A stretch of 43,040 nt of DNA from a bacterium (GCA_022600215.1 JAHZKV010000012.1:1-43040); one strand, 5' to 3'. Positions 31,881 to 40,551 are shown, counted from the stretch's first letter. Translations and numbers: made by a program. Notes: generated by a model from the letters alone, not told the origin.

Positions 31881-32326
31881 AAGTACATCATTTTTTTAGT
31901 AAAGATAAATGGATTGGAGAGGGAAATATCCTTATAGAAGGGGAAGATACTTCGTGTCCAATGCATATGAAAATGGAGATGAAAGAGGCAAATGAAAAAA
32001 ATCCAGTGTATGAATTTACAACAGAAATGCATATGCAAGGTTTTGACGAGGTGGTGGTGAATAGTTATACGATCACGATGCACCGCCAAAATAAGTTCCA
32101 TGTCTTGATCTATGGAGAGAATTGGGGGTATGTAGAAGGGGATGGTTTTGTCAAAGAGGATTTTATTGGCTGGGAAGTGACCTCTTTAGATGGGGCATTT
32201 CATGGATTTGAGTCTTTGGAATTGAAGAAGAGTGGAGAGATTGCATTCTTTGGAGAATATGCTGCTGAGGGGATGAGAACTAAAATAGAAGGGTTATTGA
32301 CAAGCTATGAAAATATTTCGTACTAA
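31877..32326 (+). CDS. conserved-looking beta-rich protein of unknown function
   Basis: Not recognised. The frame is open far into rodA, but the right start is the TTG at 31877. It overlaps the rodA stop by 4 bases (TTGA) and has AGAAGG about 8 bases upstream, giving 149 residues. Mostly short beta strands with a Met/Glu-rich early part (MHMKMEMKEANEKN) and GENWGYVEGDGFVKEDFIGW, suggesting a lipocalin- or barrel-like soluble fold. No signal peptide. Translationally coupled to rodA and overlapping the next lipoprotein gene by 20 bases, so a cell-envelope link is likely by context. Confidence 0.7.
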   Translation: MKVHHFFSKDKWIGEGNILIEGEDTSCPMHMKMEMKEANEKNPVYEFTTEMHMQGFDEVVVNSYTITMHRQNKFHVLIYGENWGYVEGDGFVKEDFIGWEVTSLDGAFHGFESLELKKSGEIAFFGEYAAEGMRTKIEGLLTSYENISY

Positions 32327-32642
32327 TTGGTTGTGGTTATTTTTGCTTTTTGGCGCAGTTTCTTGCGCTACGCGATCTGCAAAAGTGATTACGATGAAGA
32401 GCTATCTTCAAGTAGAGAATGGGGAAACAAGAGAGCAGGTCTTGCAGCAGTTTGGGGAGCCTTTTTCCATTGAAATGAATGATAGTGGTGTAGAGGTCTT
32501 TACTTATATTGAGCGCTTTTTCATGAATGGAGAAGTGTATGATTCAAGGTATTACTATTTTTATATCAAAGATGGGAAGGTAATTGGCAAAGTTGCTACT
32601 AGTGAGCCTGCTCCACTGCAGATCAATTCAGATGATTTGTAA
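32307..32642 (+). CDS. small lipoprotein with BamE/SmpA-like fold
   Basis: 111 residues. Lipoprotein signal with lipobox AVSC (Cys20). The mature part has the BamE/SmpA pattern: NGETREQVLQQFGEP (helix after a VxxGxTxxxVxxxxGxP-like element) followed by EVFTYIERF and YYFYIKDGKVIG strands. It may be a BamE-like outer-membrane assembly helper or a general SmpA-fold lipoprotein; the match is by pattern only. It overlaps the upstream gene by 20 bases, so rodA, the unknown gene and this one form one operon. Confidence 0.7.
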   Translation: MKIFRTNWLWLFLLFGAVSCATRSAKVITMKSYLQVENGETREQVLQQFGEPFSIEMNDSGVEVFTYIERFFMNGEVYDSRYYYFYIKDGKVIGKVATSEPAPLQINSDDL

Positions 32643-32661
32643 CACATTATAAATTAATTAT

Positions 32662-32690
32662 TTGAAACAAATGGAGCTTCATGATACTTT
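32662..32690 (+). promoter_or_regulatory. candidate promoter for the exported glycosyltransferase-like gene
   Basis: TTGAAA (32662-32667), 17-base spacer, TACTTT (32685-32690) preceded by TGA (extended -10). It lies 24 bases before the ATG at 32715. The -10 is weak, so this is a moderate guess. Confidence 0.35.
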
Positions 32691-32714
32691 TTTCTTTACT
32701 AAAAGAGAGGGGAT

Positions 32715-33536
32715 ATGAAGTTAGTTTTCAGTTTTTTATTTTTACTTTGCTCGCTATTTGCAGGGCGAATTGATGTGATTTTACCGGTGCATAAGAAAGA
32801 TGCGCCTAATCTTGATGATATTATCAGTGCGGTAGAAGAGCGTGTGGCTGATATAGGTAGAATTATTGTGGTGTCAAAAAGGCGCTTTACTAATCGTGCC
32901 GAATGGGTGAGTGAGGATGAATATCCCTTTACGATTGAGGATGTTGCTGATGAGATAGGTGGTGAGGGTGGCATTGGCACAAATATCCGTAGGGGATGGT
33001 ACTACCAACAGCTGTTGAAGTTTTACGCTCATTATGTAATTGAGGACCTTTCAGAAGATATCTTAATTTTAGATTCTGATACTATCCCTACCAAACCCAT
33101 TTCCTTTTTTGATGAGGATGGGCGGGTATATATGGACTATCGCAGGCTAAATTATCGTCGTTCCTATAAACGGCATACCAACTTAATGCTTTGCGATAGC
33201 TGCACTATCAGAAATAGAGAAAACCCAGTAGTACACCATATGGTCTTTTCTAAAACTATTATGGATGATTTATTTGCTATGGTGGAAGAAAAATATGGGA
33301 AGCCCTTTTGGCAGGTGTTTGCTAACTTGGTCTTACCTCCTCATAAATGCTCTAAAGGTGTTTTTTATGCGGGTGCATCTGAGTATATGATCTACTACTT
33401 TTTTGCGACTAGCTGCCATACGGATAAGGTAAAAAAGCGAGCCATTTGCTTATATGATTCTGCAGCAAGTCTTACTGGCCGGTGCCCACGTAATGCACAA
33501 TTTATGAGTAAACATAATTATGATCGAAGGGAGTGA
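32715..33536 (+). CDS. glycosyltransferase-like protein (DUF6492-type) with signal peptide
   Basis: 273 residues. The first 17 (MKLVFSFLFLLCSLFAG) look like a signal peptide. The rest resembles GT-A-type sugar transferases of the DUF6492 kind: RIDVILPVHKKD (nucleotide-binding strand), GWYYQQLLKFYA, EDILILDSDTI (DxD metal/nucleotide motif), HHMVFSKTIM and GASEYMIYYFF. Four cysteines (LCDSCT, HKC, SCH) might form disulfides, in keeping with export. The ATG has GAGGGG upstream. It converges on another signal-peptide-bearing glycosyltransferase-like gene with one base between. Acceptor unknown; family name from memory. Confidence 0.72.
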   Translation: MKLVFSFLFLLCSLFAGRIDVILPVHKKDAPNLDDIISAVEERVADIGRIIVVSKRRFTNRAEWVSEDEYPFTIEDVADEIGGEGGIGTNIRRGWYYQQLLKFYAHYVIEDLSEDILILDSDTIPTKPISFFDEDGRVYMDYRRLNYRRSYKRHTNLMLCDSCTIRNRENPVVHHMVFSKTIMDDLFAMVEEKYGKPFWQVFANLVLPPHKCSKGVFYAGASEYMIYYFFATSCHTDKVKKRAICLYDSAASLTGRCPRNAQFMSKHNYDRRE

Positions 33537-33537
33537 A

Positions 33538-34635
33538 TTAAGGTAGAAGTCTATCAAAGACGATCTTCCACTTTTTAAGGCACTCTTTGGTGTGTTGCTC
33601 ATGAAACTCTTTGATGAGTGCCTTTTTCTCTGCATAGTCTGTTTCTTTGATAAGATCGTTCAGCTCTTCTAGGCAATCGAAGTAGATGAAGAGGTGTGCA
33701 AGCTTTGGATGGTACCAATCTGAGTAGGTGAAGATCTCCTCTGCACTAATTTTACTCATCCTTCTATATGGACTTGTCCAATCCCAAAATTCAATCTTTC
33801 CTTGGTCATACCATTCCTTGTATAGTCTCTTTGAAGGGAGGAAATGTACAACACCATGGCTAAGGTTTTCCCATAAAAGCATGTTCCCCATTACAAGTGG
33901 AATATGCACCATCCCAATAAAGTCCTTGATATCCTTGCCGCCTGCAAAAGGCCCTTGATAGACATTGATTCCTTGATTAGCTAAGAGTCTTCTTAGTCGG
34001 AACTTTTTTTCATTCCGATAATTTCGAACAAACACCTTTTGTGACTTATTTACTCGTTTTGGTACATGTCGATATCCTTTTGCGGGCTCGCCATTACCTG
34101 TAGGTTCTATGGTCTGACTGATAGTGGAGATATTTCGATGAGCTCTTGCATGAAAATCTTCGTAACGAGACCAGCCGATGACCTCTACATTTGGAAGGTC
34201 CTTTGCCTCAGAGAATAATTTCAAAAACTCTCTATCGGGAAATACCTTTATTCCAGAACACCTGGCATTTAAATCAAATCGATTACATACCCAAATGAGG
34301 AGAGGCTTTTTCCAGTTATTTTGAAGGAAGATGCGCGCAAGGGGAGCGATATCGGAGGTGATAATCAGATCGTATTGATCAAATTCCTCTTTGTAGGTAT
34401 TAAAAGTTCGCTCTGCAAGGTCATGGCTGATGATATAGCCAAACTTATGACGATTTTTTTGTTGTATTTCAAAAGGAACATCCCCGAGGATATTCCAGGT
34501 GGTGAGCTCTATTCCTAGCTCTTTGCAAAGGTATTTCATCTCCATCTCGGTACCTTTGTGGAAGGTGAGGTGGAGCGCCTTTGGCTTAGCAAAGAGAAAG
34601 AAGGGTGTAAGTATTAAAAGAATAGCTTGTTTCAT
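33538..34635 (-). CDS. glycosyltransferase-like protein with signal peptide
   Basis: Taken from the ATG at 34633-34635 (365 residues); an upstream TTG at 34662 is possible. Neither has a good ribosome site. N terminus MKQAILLILTPFFLFAKPKA is a likely signal peptide. Beyond it I see a two-domain pattern: strands PKALHLTFHKGTEMEM and DLIITSDIAPLARIF, then KVFVRNYRNEKKFRLRRLLA and HGVVHFLPSKRLYKE, which resembles GT-B-type glycosyltransferases. No catalytic motif is certain. It may act with the convergent exported glycosyltransferase-like protein. Function is inferred from pattern only. Confidence 0.6.
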   Translation of the reverse strand: MKQAILLILTPFFLFAKPKALHLTFHKGTEMEMKYLCKELGIELTTWNILGDVPFEIQQKNRHKFGYIISHDLAERTFNTYKEEFDQYDLIITSDIAPLARIFLQNNWKKPLLIWVCNRFDLNARCSGIKVFPDREFLKLFSEAKDLPNVEVIGWSRYEDFHARAHRNISTISQTIEPTGNGEPAKGYRHVPKRVNKSQKVFVRNYRNEKKFRLRRLLANQGINVYQGPFAGGKDIKDFIGMVHIPLVMGNMLLWENLSHGVVHFLPSKRLYKEWYDQGKIEFWDWTSPYRRMSKISAEEIFTYSDWYHPKLAHLFIYFDCLEELNDLIKETDYAEKKALIKEFHEQHTKECLKKWKIVFDRLLP

Positions 34636-34673
34636 AAGAAGAAACGATAGCAAATACTTCAAATATTTTCTAT

Positions 34674-34722
34674 AAAAAAAGGCAGCTATATCAGAGTTTC
34701 CTCTAGCTGCCTTATTTTTTTT
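34674..34722 (-). terminator. terminator after rpsJ (bidirectional)
   Basis: Arms AAGGCAGCTA (34679-34688) and TAGCTGCCTT (34704-34713) pair perfectly around a 15-base loop. Seven A on one side and a run of T on the other make it a good intrinsic terminator in both directions. It ends the str operon 25-70 bases after the rpsJ stop. Confidence 0.88.
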
Positions 34723-34746
34723 GCTTATTTAGATAATTATCTTATC

Positions 34747-35076
34747 TTAAGAAGCGGTAGTGATAGCAATGTCTACACCGCTAGCTACGGAATGCTTTCT
34801 TAGCCTTTCTACCGTATCTGCAGTTGGGCTTTGAATATCGATTACTCTTTTATGGGTACGCATCTCAAATTGATCACGTGCTTTTTTGTCTACATGGGGA
34901 GATCTAAGCACTGTTTGCTTTTCAATTTTTGTTGGTAGAGGAATAGGTCCAATTACCACTGCGCCAGAGCGTCTTGCAATTTCCGCAATTTCAAGAGCTG
35001 ATTGGTCTACAATCTTATGATCGTATCCCTTCAGCCTGATGCGTATTCTTTGTTTTTTTGTTGTAGCTTGCGCCAT
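34747..35076 (-). CDS. rpsJ: 30S ribosomal protein S10
   Basis: 109 residues. Core KQRIRIRLKGYDHKIVDQSA (N terminus), SGAVVIGPIPLPTKIEKQTV and MRTHKRVIDIQSP are all S10. Last gene of the str cluster, as in Chlamydia (rpsL-rpsG-fusA-rpsJ). AAGGAG site upstream; 14 bases from fusA. Confidence 0.98.
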   Translation of the reverse strand: MAQATTKKQRIRIRLKGYDHKIVDQSALEIAEIARRSGAVVIGPIPLPTKIEKQTVLRSPHVDKKARDQFEMRTHKRVIDIQSPTADTVERLRKHSVASGVDIAITTAS

Positions 35077-35090
35077 AGTATTATTGCTCC

Positions 35091-37184
35091 TTATACTGTC
35101 GTTTTAACTATTTTCTCTTGAACTGCTTTTGGCACCTTTTCAAAGTGGCTAGGCTCCATGGTGAACTCTCCTCTACCAGAGGTGGTAGATCTAAGGTCTG
35201 TTGAATACCCAAACATCTGCTCTAGTGGAAGCTCTGCTTCTACTTCTGCGCTTGTGCCAGATTGAGATTGGTTTTGGATACGTCCACGACGTCTGTTCAA
35301 GTCTCCAATCACATCACCAATATGATCTTCTGGTGTTCTTACAGACACCTTCATAATTGGCTCTAGGATGATTGGACTACATTTTTTTGCTGCTTCTCTA
35401 ATTGCCATAGAGGAACAAATCTTAAAGGCCATCTCAGAGGAGTCTACATCGTGGTAAGATCCAAATACGATACGTACTTTTACGTCTACCATTGGGTAGC
35501 CAGCAAGTACACCACCTGCTAATCCTTCCTCAATACCTTTAATACAAGATGCGATGTACTCTTTTGGAATAACTCCACCCACAATCTTGTTTTCAATTTC
35601 AATACCTTTACCAGATTCATTTGGTTCTACTTCGAGTACCACGTGAGCGTATTGTCCACGACCACCTGATTGCTTTACATACTTTTGCTCGTGCTTTACG
35701 TTTGAAGTAAGAGTCTCTCTGTAAGATACCTCTGGAGCACCAACATTTGCTTCCACCTTAAATTCACGGATCATACGATCTCTTAAAACGTCTAGGTGAA
35801 GCTCTCCCATTCCAGCAATGATCGTTTGCCCTGTTTCTTCGTTAGAAGATACGCGGAACGTTGGATCTTCTTCTGCTAGTGCTGTTAGCGCTACAGAAAG
35901 CTTTTCTCTGTCTGGTTTAGATTTTGGCTCAATTGCCATGGAGATAACTGGCTCAGGGAATTCCATTTTTTCTAGGATCAAAGGTGCGTCTTGTGTGCAC
36001 AAAGTATCTCCAGTAGTGGATTGCTTTAGTCCAATTACCGCAAAGATATCACCTGTATGGAATTCATCTTTATCTTTTCTGTCGTTAGAGTGCATTTCAA
36101 GAAGTCTAGATACACGCTCTTTCTTTCCTTTAGTGGAGTTGAAGAGGGTCATACCTTTTGTGATTGTTCCTGAATATACTCTTACAAAGGTTAAACGACC
36201 AACGTATGGGTCAGTCATTACTTTAAAAGCAAGCATCGCTAGCTTTTCATCATCTTTAGGCTGTAGCTCAAACTCATTTTCTCCATCTTCGTCAAAACCT
36301 TTGATAGCTCCACGATCAAGAGGGGAAGGCATCCAGCTTACGATAGCGTCAAGTAGAGGTTGCACCCCTTTGTTTTTGAAGGCAGTTCCGCAAAGAACTG
36401 GGAAGATCTTGATCTCACAAACACCTTTTCTGATTTTTGCGTTGATCTCATCAGCAGTTAGACTGTCTGGATCTTCTAGTACTTTCATCATGAAATCTTC
36501 ATCTGAGTCATCAAGAGTAGCTAGTTCATCAAGAAGGGCAGCTCTTTTTTCTTGTGCCACTTCTAGAAGGTTTGCTGGGATCTCTTGTACTTCGTAGTCA
36601 GCACCCATTTTCTCTGATTTGAACATGATAGCTTTCATGGTAACTAGGTCTACCATTCCTTCAAATTCAGCTTCTGCGCCGATTGGAACTTGTACTGCAA
36701 TTGCGTTTGCGCCGAGCTTTTCTTCCATGCTTCTGATACACATGTCGTAATCTGCACCTACGCGGTCCATTTTGTTGATGAAAGCAATTCTTGGAACGTT
36801 ATAACGAGTTGCTTGTCTCCAAACGGTCTCTGACTGAGGTTGTACTCCGTCCACGGCACTAAATACCGCTACGGCACCATCTAATACACGAAGGGATCTT
36901 TCTACCTCAACGGTAAAGTCTACGTGTCCCGGTGTATCAATAATATTAATTTTACTATCATCCCAATATACTGTGGTACAAGCTGATGTAATGGTGATTC
37001 CGCGCTCTTGTTCTTGCACCATCCAGTCCATTGTTGCGGCACCTTCATGTACCTCACCAATCTTATGGGATTTTCCTGAGTAATACAGGATTCTTTCTGT
37101 TACCGTTGTCTTACCAGCATCAATGTGTGCCATGACACCGATATTTCTTACGTTTTCTAAGTGGTCTTTTTCGCCTCTTGCCAT
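35091..37184 (-). CDS. fusA: translation elongation factor G
   Basis: 697 residues, full length. GTP-binding motifs AHIDAGKTTVTERIL, DTPGHVDF and NKMD. Domain II has AFKVMTDPYVGRLTFVRVYSG; domain IV starts ANVGAPEVSYRETL and includes the QSGGRGQYAHV loop. Catalyses ribosomal translocation and, with RRF, recycling. AAGGA site six bases upstream. The 204-base gap to rpsG contains a terminator, so fusA-rpsJ may also have its own promoter, which I cannot place. Confidence 0.98.
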   Translation of the reverse strand: MARGEKDHLENVRNIGVMAHIDAGKTTVTERILYYSGKSHKIGEVHEGAATMDWMVQEQERGITITSACTTVYWDDSKINIIDTPGHVDFTVEVERSLRVLDGAVAVFSAVDGVQPQSETVWRQATRYNVPRIAFINKMDRVGADYDMCIRSMEEKLGANAIAVQVPIGAEAEFEGMVDLVTMKAIMFKSEKMGADYEVQEIPANLLEVAQEKRAALLDELATLDDSDEDFMMKVLEDPDSLTADEINAKIRKGVCEIKIFPVLCGTAFKNKGVQPLLDAIVSWMPSPLDRGAIKGFDEDGENEFELQPKDDEKLAMLAFKVMTDPYVGRLTFVRVYSGTITKGMTLFNSTKGKKERVSRLLEMHSNDRKDKDEFHTGDIFAVIGLKQSTTGDTLCTQDAPLILEKMEFPEPVISMAIEPKSKPDREKLSVALTALAEEDPTFRVSSNEETGQTIIAGMGELHLDVLRDRMIREFKVEANVGAPEVSYRETLTSNVKHEQKYVKQSGGRGQYAHVVLEVEPNESGKGIEIENKIVGGVIPKEYIASCIKGIEEGLAGGVLAGYPMVDVKVRIVFGSYHDVDSSEMAFKICSSMAIREAAKKCSPIILEPIMKVSVRTPEDHIGDVIGDLNRRRGRIQNQSQSGTSAEVEAELPLEQMFGYSTDLRSTTSGRGEFTMEPSHFEKVPKAVQEKIVKTTV

Positions 37185-37346
37185 TTTCTTCCTTTGTTTC
37201 TTTTTGTTCTATTCCATCCCAATCTTTGTATGAGGGGAATAGACCGCTTATTTCCTTATAAATAACGAAAAGAGGCTACCCTCCTTCGCTAGTTTTACTC
37301 CTGTTCTAATGAAAGACTTGGCCTTTCACGATCTGCCTCTGGGCAG

Positions 37347-37377
37347 AAAAAAAACCGTATCCTAAAAGAGGGTACGG
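37347..37377 (-). terminator. terminator or attenuator between rpsG and fusA
   Basis: In minus-strand RNA CCGTACCCT (37369-37377) pairs with AGGATACGG (37355-37363), with one mismatch, around a 5-base loop, and eight U follow (37347-37354). It lies 12 bases after the rpsG stop. It probably sets the ratio of S12/S7 to EF-G/S10. Confidence 0.75.
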
Positions 37378-37388
37378 CTTTTGAATTT

Positions 37389-37865
37389 TTACCATTTGTA
37401 ATGAGCAAATGCTTTGTTAGCTTCTGCCATTCTATGGACTTCGTCACGCTTTTTCACAGATGCGCCTTGCAGGTTGTATGCATCTTGCAGCTCTTGTGCT
37501 AGACCATCAATCATAGATCTACCAGCTTTTTTCTTAGCAAAGCCGATGATCCACTTCATAGATAGGGACATCTTTCTTTTTGGGTTGATCTCAATTGGAA
37601 CTTGGTAGGTTGCTCCACCAATTCTTCTTGATTTCACCTCAACGTGTGGTGTTGCGTTCTCAATAGCTTTTAAGAAAGCATCAAGTTCATTGTCTTTTGC
37701 ATTTACTCTTTCAGCAAATTTTTCAATAGCACCATACACGATTTTAGAGGCTAGGGATTTTTTTCCATCTAGCATTACTTTACGGATGAATTTTGTAACT
37801 TCCTGGTTGCCATATTTATGGTCAGGCTCTACAGGTCTTTTTTCAGCTTTTCTTCTTCTTGACAT
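37389..37865 (-). CDS. rpsG: 30S ribosomal protein S7
   Basis: 158 residues. MSRRRKAEKRPVEPDHKYGN, NATPHVEVKSRRIGGATYQV and the C-terminal EVHRMAEANKAFAHYKW are diagnostic. Three bases after rpsL. Confidence 0.98.
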   Translation of the reverse strand: MSRRRKAEKRPVEPDHKYGNQEVTKFIRKVMLDGKKSLASKIVYGAIEKFAERVNAKDNELDAFLKAIENATPHVEVKSRRIGGATYQVPIEINPKRKMSLSMKWIIGFAKKKAGRSMIDGLAQELQDAYNLQGASVKKRDEVHRMAEANKAFAHYKW

Positions 37866-37868
37866 ATC

Positions 37869-38240
37869 TTATTTTCCTCTTTTAGCTCCGTATTTTGAAC
37901 GAGCCTGCTTTCTATCTTTAACTGCAGCACAATCTAATGTTCCACGAACGATGTGGTATCTTACCCCTGGAAGATCAGGTACTCTGCCTCCACGAACTAG
38001 CACCATGCTGTGTTCTTGAAGGTTGTGACCTTCTCCAGGAATGTAAGCAGAAACTTCAATTCCGTTAGAAAGTTTTACTCTTGCTACTTTTCTCAAAGCG
38101 GAGTTTGGCTTTTTAGGAGTCTGGGTTTTCACCTGGACACACACGCCTCTTCTTTGAGGGCATCTTTTCAATGCCTGTGATTTTGATTTAGCCTTACTCT
38201 TTTTTCTAGGCTTTCTAATAAGTTGGTTTAGTGTAGGCAT
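37869..38240 (-). CDS. rpsL: 30S ribosomal protein S12
   Basis: 123 residues. MPTLNQLIRKPR, TPKKPNSALRKVARV (with the wild-type streptomycin-sensitive Lys) and GVRYHIVRGTLD are S12 signatures. First gene of the str operon; AAGGAG site upstream. Divergent from the tsp protease gene, as in Chlamydia. Confidence 0.98.
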   Translation of the reverse strand: MPTLNQLIRKPRKKSKAKSKSQALKRCPQRRGVCVQVKTQTPKKPNSALRKVARVKLSNGIEVSAYIPGEGHNLQEHSMVLVRGGRVPDLPGVRYHIVRGTLDCAAVKDRKQARSKYGAKRGK

Positions 38241-38282
38241 AGAGGCCTATCTCCTTGTATTTATTTCAAAAAATTACAAAGG

Positions 38283-38311
38283 AGCATACCAAATAGGCTC
38301 TATTATTGCAA
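38283..38311 (-). promoter_or_regulatory. candidate promoter for the str operon
   Basis: Minus strand TTGCAA (38306-38311), 17-base spacer, TATGCT (38283-38288), about 43 bases before the rpsL ATG. Each hexamer has four of six consensus bases. Confidence 0.4.
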
Positions 38312-38423
38312 ACCAAATAGTGAAAAAAGAGAGATTTCATCAGTATTTCTAAAAATTAGTATTAATTTCCAGTGTTCATTAAAAAATTAATTTGATAGTG
38401 TCCGAATTTATAGGAGGATTTTG

Positions 38424-40295
38424 ATGCAGAAGGTCGTGACATTTTTGGTGGCAAGCACTCTTGTCTTTGCAAAACCTCTAGATTTTAGTGATATGAAGGA
38501 AATAAATCGAAAGATGTTTTCCTATCATGTAATTTTTGAATCGTACAATACAGAGATAGCAAGAAGGTCTTTGCAAAAAATTTATGCCTCGATGGACCCT
38601 ATTTTTTTCTATTTTATGCAATTTGATCGAGATAAAATTGGAAGAGATTATGGTCAAATGGTGAAAGAATATGATAATGGCTCTTTTTCTACCTATTTAT
38701 CGATTAGAGAGTCCTTTTCCTATGGCGTGAAGAAGTGCCGAAGACTCCGAGCAGGGATTCGTTATGATATTTTGAATAATCATATAGATATGGATGTAGC
38801 GATTATTGCTCCTCCAAAAAAGGCCCCGGTATCAACAGATGATCAAAAAAGACATATTGCTGCTTATATGATCTCCAATCTGCGTGGCTATGCGGAGAAG
38901 AAGGGGAAAGCTACTCTTACGATGGAAGAGAAGAAAAAGGTGCTGGATTATTATGAAAGGAAACTTCGTGCTCATGAAGAAAAGTTCCTCTCAGAAGACG
39001 GATATCCATTATTTGTTTCGAAAATGGTGGCCTCTTCTCTGGATGCACACTCCATGATCTATGGACAAGATGAAATAGCTTCTATCAATTCTCATTTGAA
39101 GTCTAAATTTGAGGGGATTGGGATATTTTTGAGCGATGGCATCGATGGTGCTCAGATCTCTAAATGCGTGAAAAATGGCCCAGCAGATCGCAGCGGGGTA
39201 GTGATGGCTGGAGATCGTATTGAATTTATCAATGGGGTGGATGTTCGGGAAATGCCATTTTCTAAAGTAAAACAAATCCTTACGGTGAAATCTGGTGAGA
39301 GTGTCTTAATTCACTTAGAAAGCAAGCGCGGTAAGAAAAAGATGGTAAAGCTCACTGGAGAGCGTATCATGATGCAAAAAGAGAAGATCTCTGTCGAAAC
39401 AGAGAGCTTTTTAGATGGTCAAATTGCGATGCTTCGCGTAGATACCTTTTATAATGACTTTGAAGGCAACGCCATGGCGGGGGATTTGAAGAATGTTATC
39501 CGTGATTTGCGTGCCCAAAAACCGCTTTATGGACTAGTGATTGATCTAAGAAAGAATCTTGGTGGGTTTTTCAAAGAGGCAGTGAAAGCGATATCCTTAT
39601 TTTCTGCGAAAGAGTCTGTGGTGGTAGCAAAGTTTCGAAATGAGCAGGTGCGCTACTCTAAAGAATTTGATCCTCACGTAAGCTATAGCGGACCAATTGT
39701 TATCTTGACCTCCAAATATTCTGCTTCTGCAGCAGAGATTTTAGCTCAATCCCTCCAAGATGTTGGGGTGGCAATTGTTGCAGGGGATGAATATACCTAC
39801 GGAAAAGGGTCTATTCAGTTCCAAACTATTACGGATGCTCAAAGCGTTCATAAGTATAAGGTAACAGTGGGGAAATACTACACCATCTCAGGAGCATCTC
39901 CTCAGCTTAAAGGGGTGCCGGCAGATGTGTTAGTGCCATCAGAGTACGCTCACTTAAGAATTGGAGAACGATACGCTGTTCATGCTCTTCCTTCTGGTGA
40001 TTTGCATAAAAGACATGGGCAACATCCAGAAATTCGTGAAGTGTTTACTTATAATTGTACACGTAAACGTACCGCCTATGAGGTGATGAAGCCAAAACTT
40101 CGTGCTAATAGCGAAGCTCGTATCGCTAAAAATAAAAATTACCAAGCATTCCTTAAAGAATTGCATACCCCTTCAAGAGCTCGTAATCAGAGTAAAGAAG
40201 AGCGCCGCAAGTCTCAGTATGGGAAAAATGACCTTCAGATGACCGAGGCTTTGTGCATCATTAAGGATATGCACTCAATTTTACAGACATATTAG
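38424..40295 (+). CDS. tsp: tail-specific protease, S41 family (Tsp/Prc)
   Basis: Carboxy-terminal processing protease. Taken from the ATG at 38424 with AGGAGG six bases upstream (623 residues), rather than the TTG three bases before. Signal peptide (VVTFLVASTLVFA). PDZ domain around residues 220-310 (FEGIGIFLSDGIDGAQISKC, NGPADRSGVVMAGDRIEFIN). S41 core has LYGLVIDLRKNLGGFF, the nucleophile in KYSASAAEILAQSL (Ser) and the general base in TYGKGSIQFQ (Lys). A long basic C-terminal part follows. Equivalent of CT441, next to rpsL in Chlamydia too. Acts in the periplasm. Confidence 0.96.
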   Translation: MQKVVTFLVASTLVFAKPLDFSDMKEINRKMFSYHVIFESYNTEIARRSLQKIYASMDPIFFYFMQFDRDKIGRDYGQMVKEYDNGSFSTYLSIRESFSYGVKKCRRLRAGIRYDILNNHIDMDVAIIAPPKKAPVSTDDQKRHIAAYMISNLRGYAEKKGKATLTMEEKKKVLDYYERKLRAHEEKFLSEDGYPLFVSKMVASSLDAHSMIYGQDEIASINSHLKSKFEGIGIFLSDGIDGAQISKCVKNGPADRSGVVMAGDRIEFINGVDVREMPFSKVKQILTVKSGESVLIHLESKRGKKKMVKLTGERIMMQKEKISVETESFLDGQIAMLRVDTFYNDFEGNAMAGDLKNVIRDLRAQKPLYGLVIDLRKNLGGFFKEAVKAISLFSAKESVVVAKFRNEQVRYSKEFDPHVSYSGPIVILTSKYSASAAEILAQSLQDVGVAIVAGDEYTYGKGSIQFQTITDAQSVHKYKVTVGKYYTISGASPQLKGVPADVLVPSEYAHLRIGERYAVHALPSGDLHKRHGQHPEIREVFTYNCTRKRTAYEVMKPKLRANSEARIAKNKNYQAFLKELHTPSRARNQSKEERRKSQYGKNDLQMTEALCIIKDMHSILQTY

Positions 40296-40312
40296 TAGGT
40301 CGAGGCGCCGCC

Positions 40313-40481
40313 TTAGGTTCTATCTTTGATTAAATATTTCTTATAACAGCGTCAAAGCCCCGGGCTTAAAAGATGTGAAAGGTGGACAATATCAATGAGA
40401 TATGGCCCCCTTTCACATCTTTATAATCGCGGGTACTTTTACGTTTGTTAGAAAAGATATTTAATCGAAGATAGAACCTAA
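40313..40481. repeat. 169-bp imperfect palindrome, MITE-like or structured RNA
   Basis: Outer arms of about 34 bases start TTAGGTTCTATCTT (40313) and end with its complement ATAGAACCTAA (40471-40481), with only a few mismatches. Inner arms TTAAAAGATGTGAAAGG and CCTTTCACATCTTTATAA (about 40366-40382 and 40409-40425) pair as well. Pairing continues almost to the centre (ATATC AATGA GATAT), so the whole piece folds into one long hairpin. No gene inside. It starts 17 bases after the tsp stop. No obvious target-site duplication. Confidence 0.75.
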
Positions 40482-40486
40482 CCCCG

Positions 40487-40551
40487 CTAAAGGGCCGCGC
40501 CCTTTAGAAACCCTTCGTTGATTTTTTGTGCATGCACAAAAAATGGAAAGG
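40487..40551 (-). repeat. dispersed palindromic repeat, copy B
   Basis: Inverted second copy of the repeat at 17185. CTAAAGGGC / GCCCTTTAG around GCG in minus-strand terms (40487-40507), a spacer (AATCAACGAAGGGTTT against AATCAGCGAGGGGTTT in copy A), and a perfect 24-bp palindrome at 40521-40544 built on TTTTTTGTGCA. Compensatory changes between the copies keep the palindromes intact (GTTAAGGG/CCCTTAAC in A, CTAAAGGG/CCCTTTAG in B). Lies between the long palindrome and tRNA-Phe. Confidence 0.7.

Noticed and set aside
35818..36597. 259-codon open frame on the plus strand inside fusA
   Set aside because: Antisense shadow of a highly conserved gene; serine-rich composition and no ribosome site.
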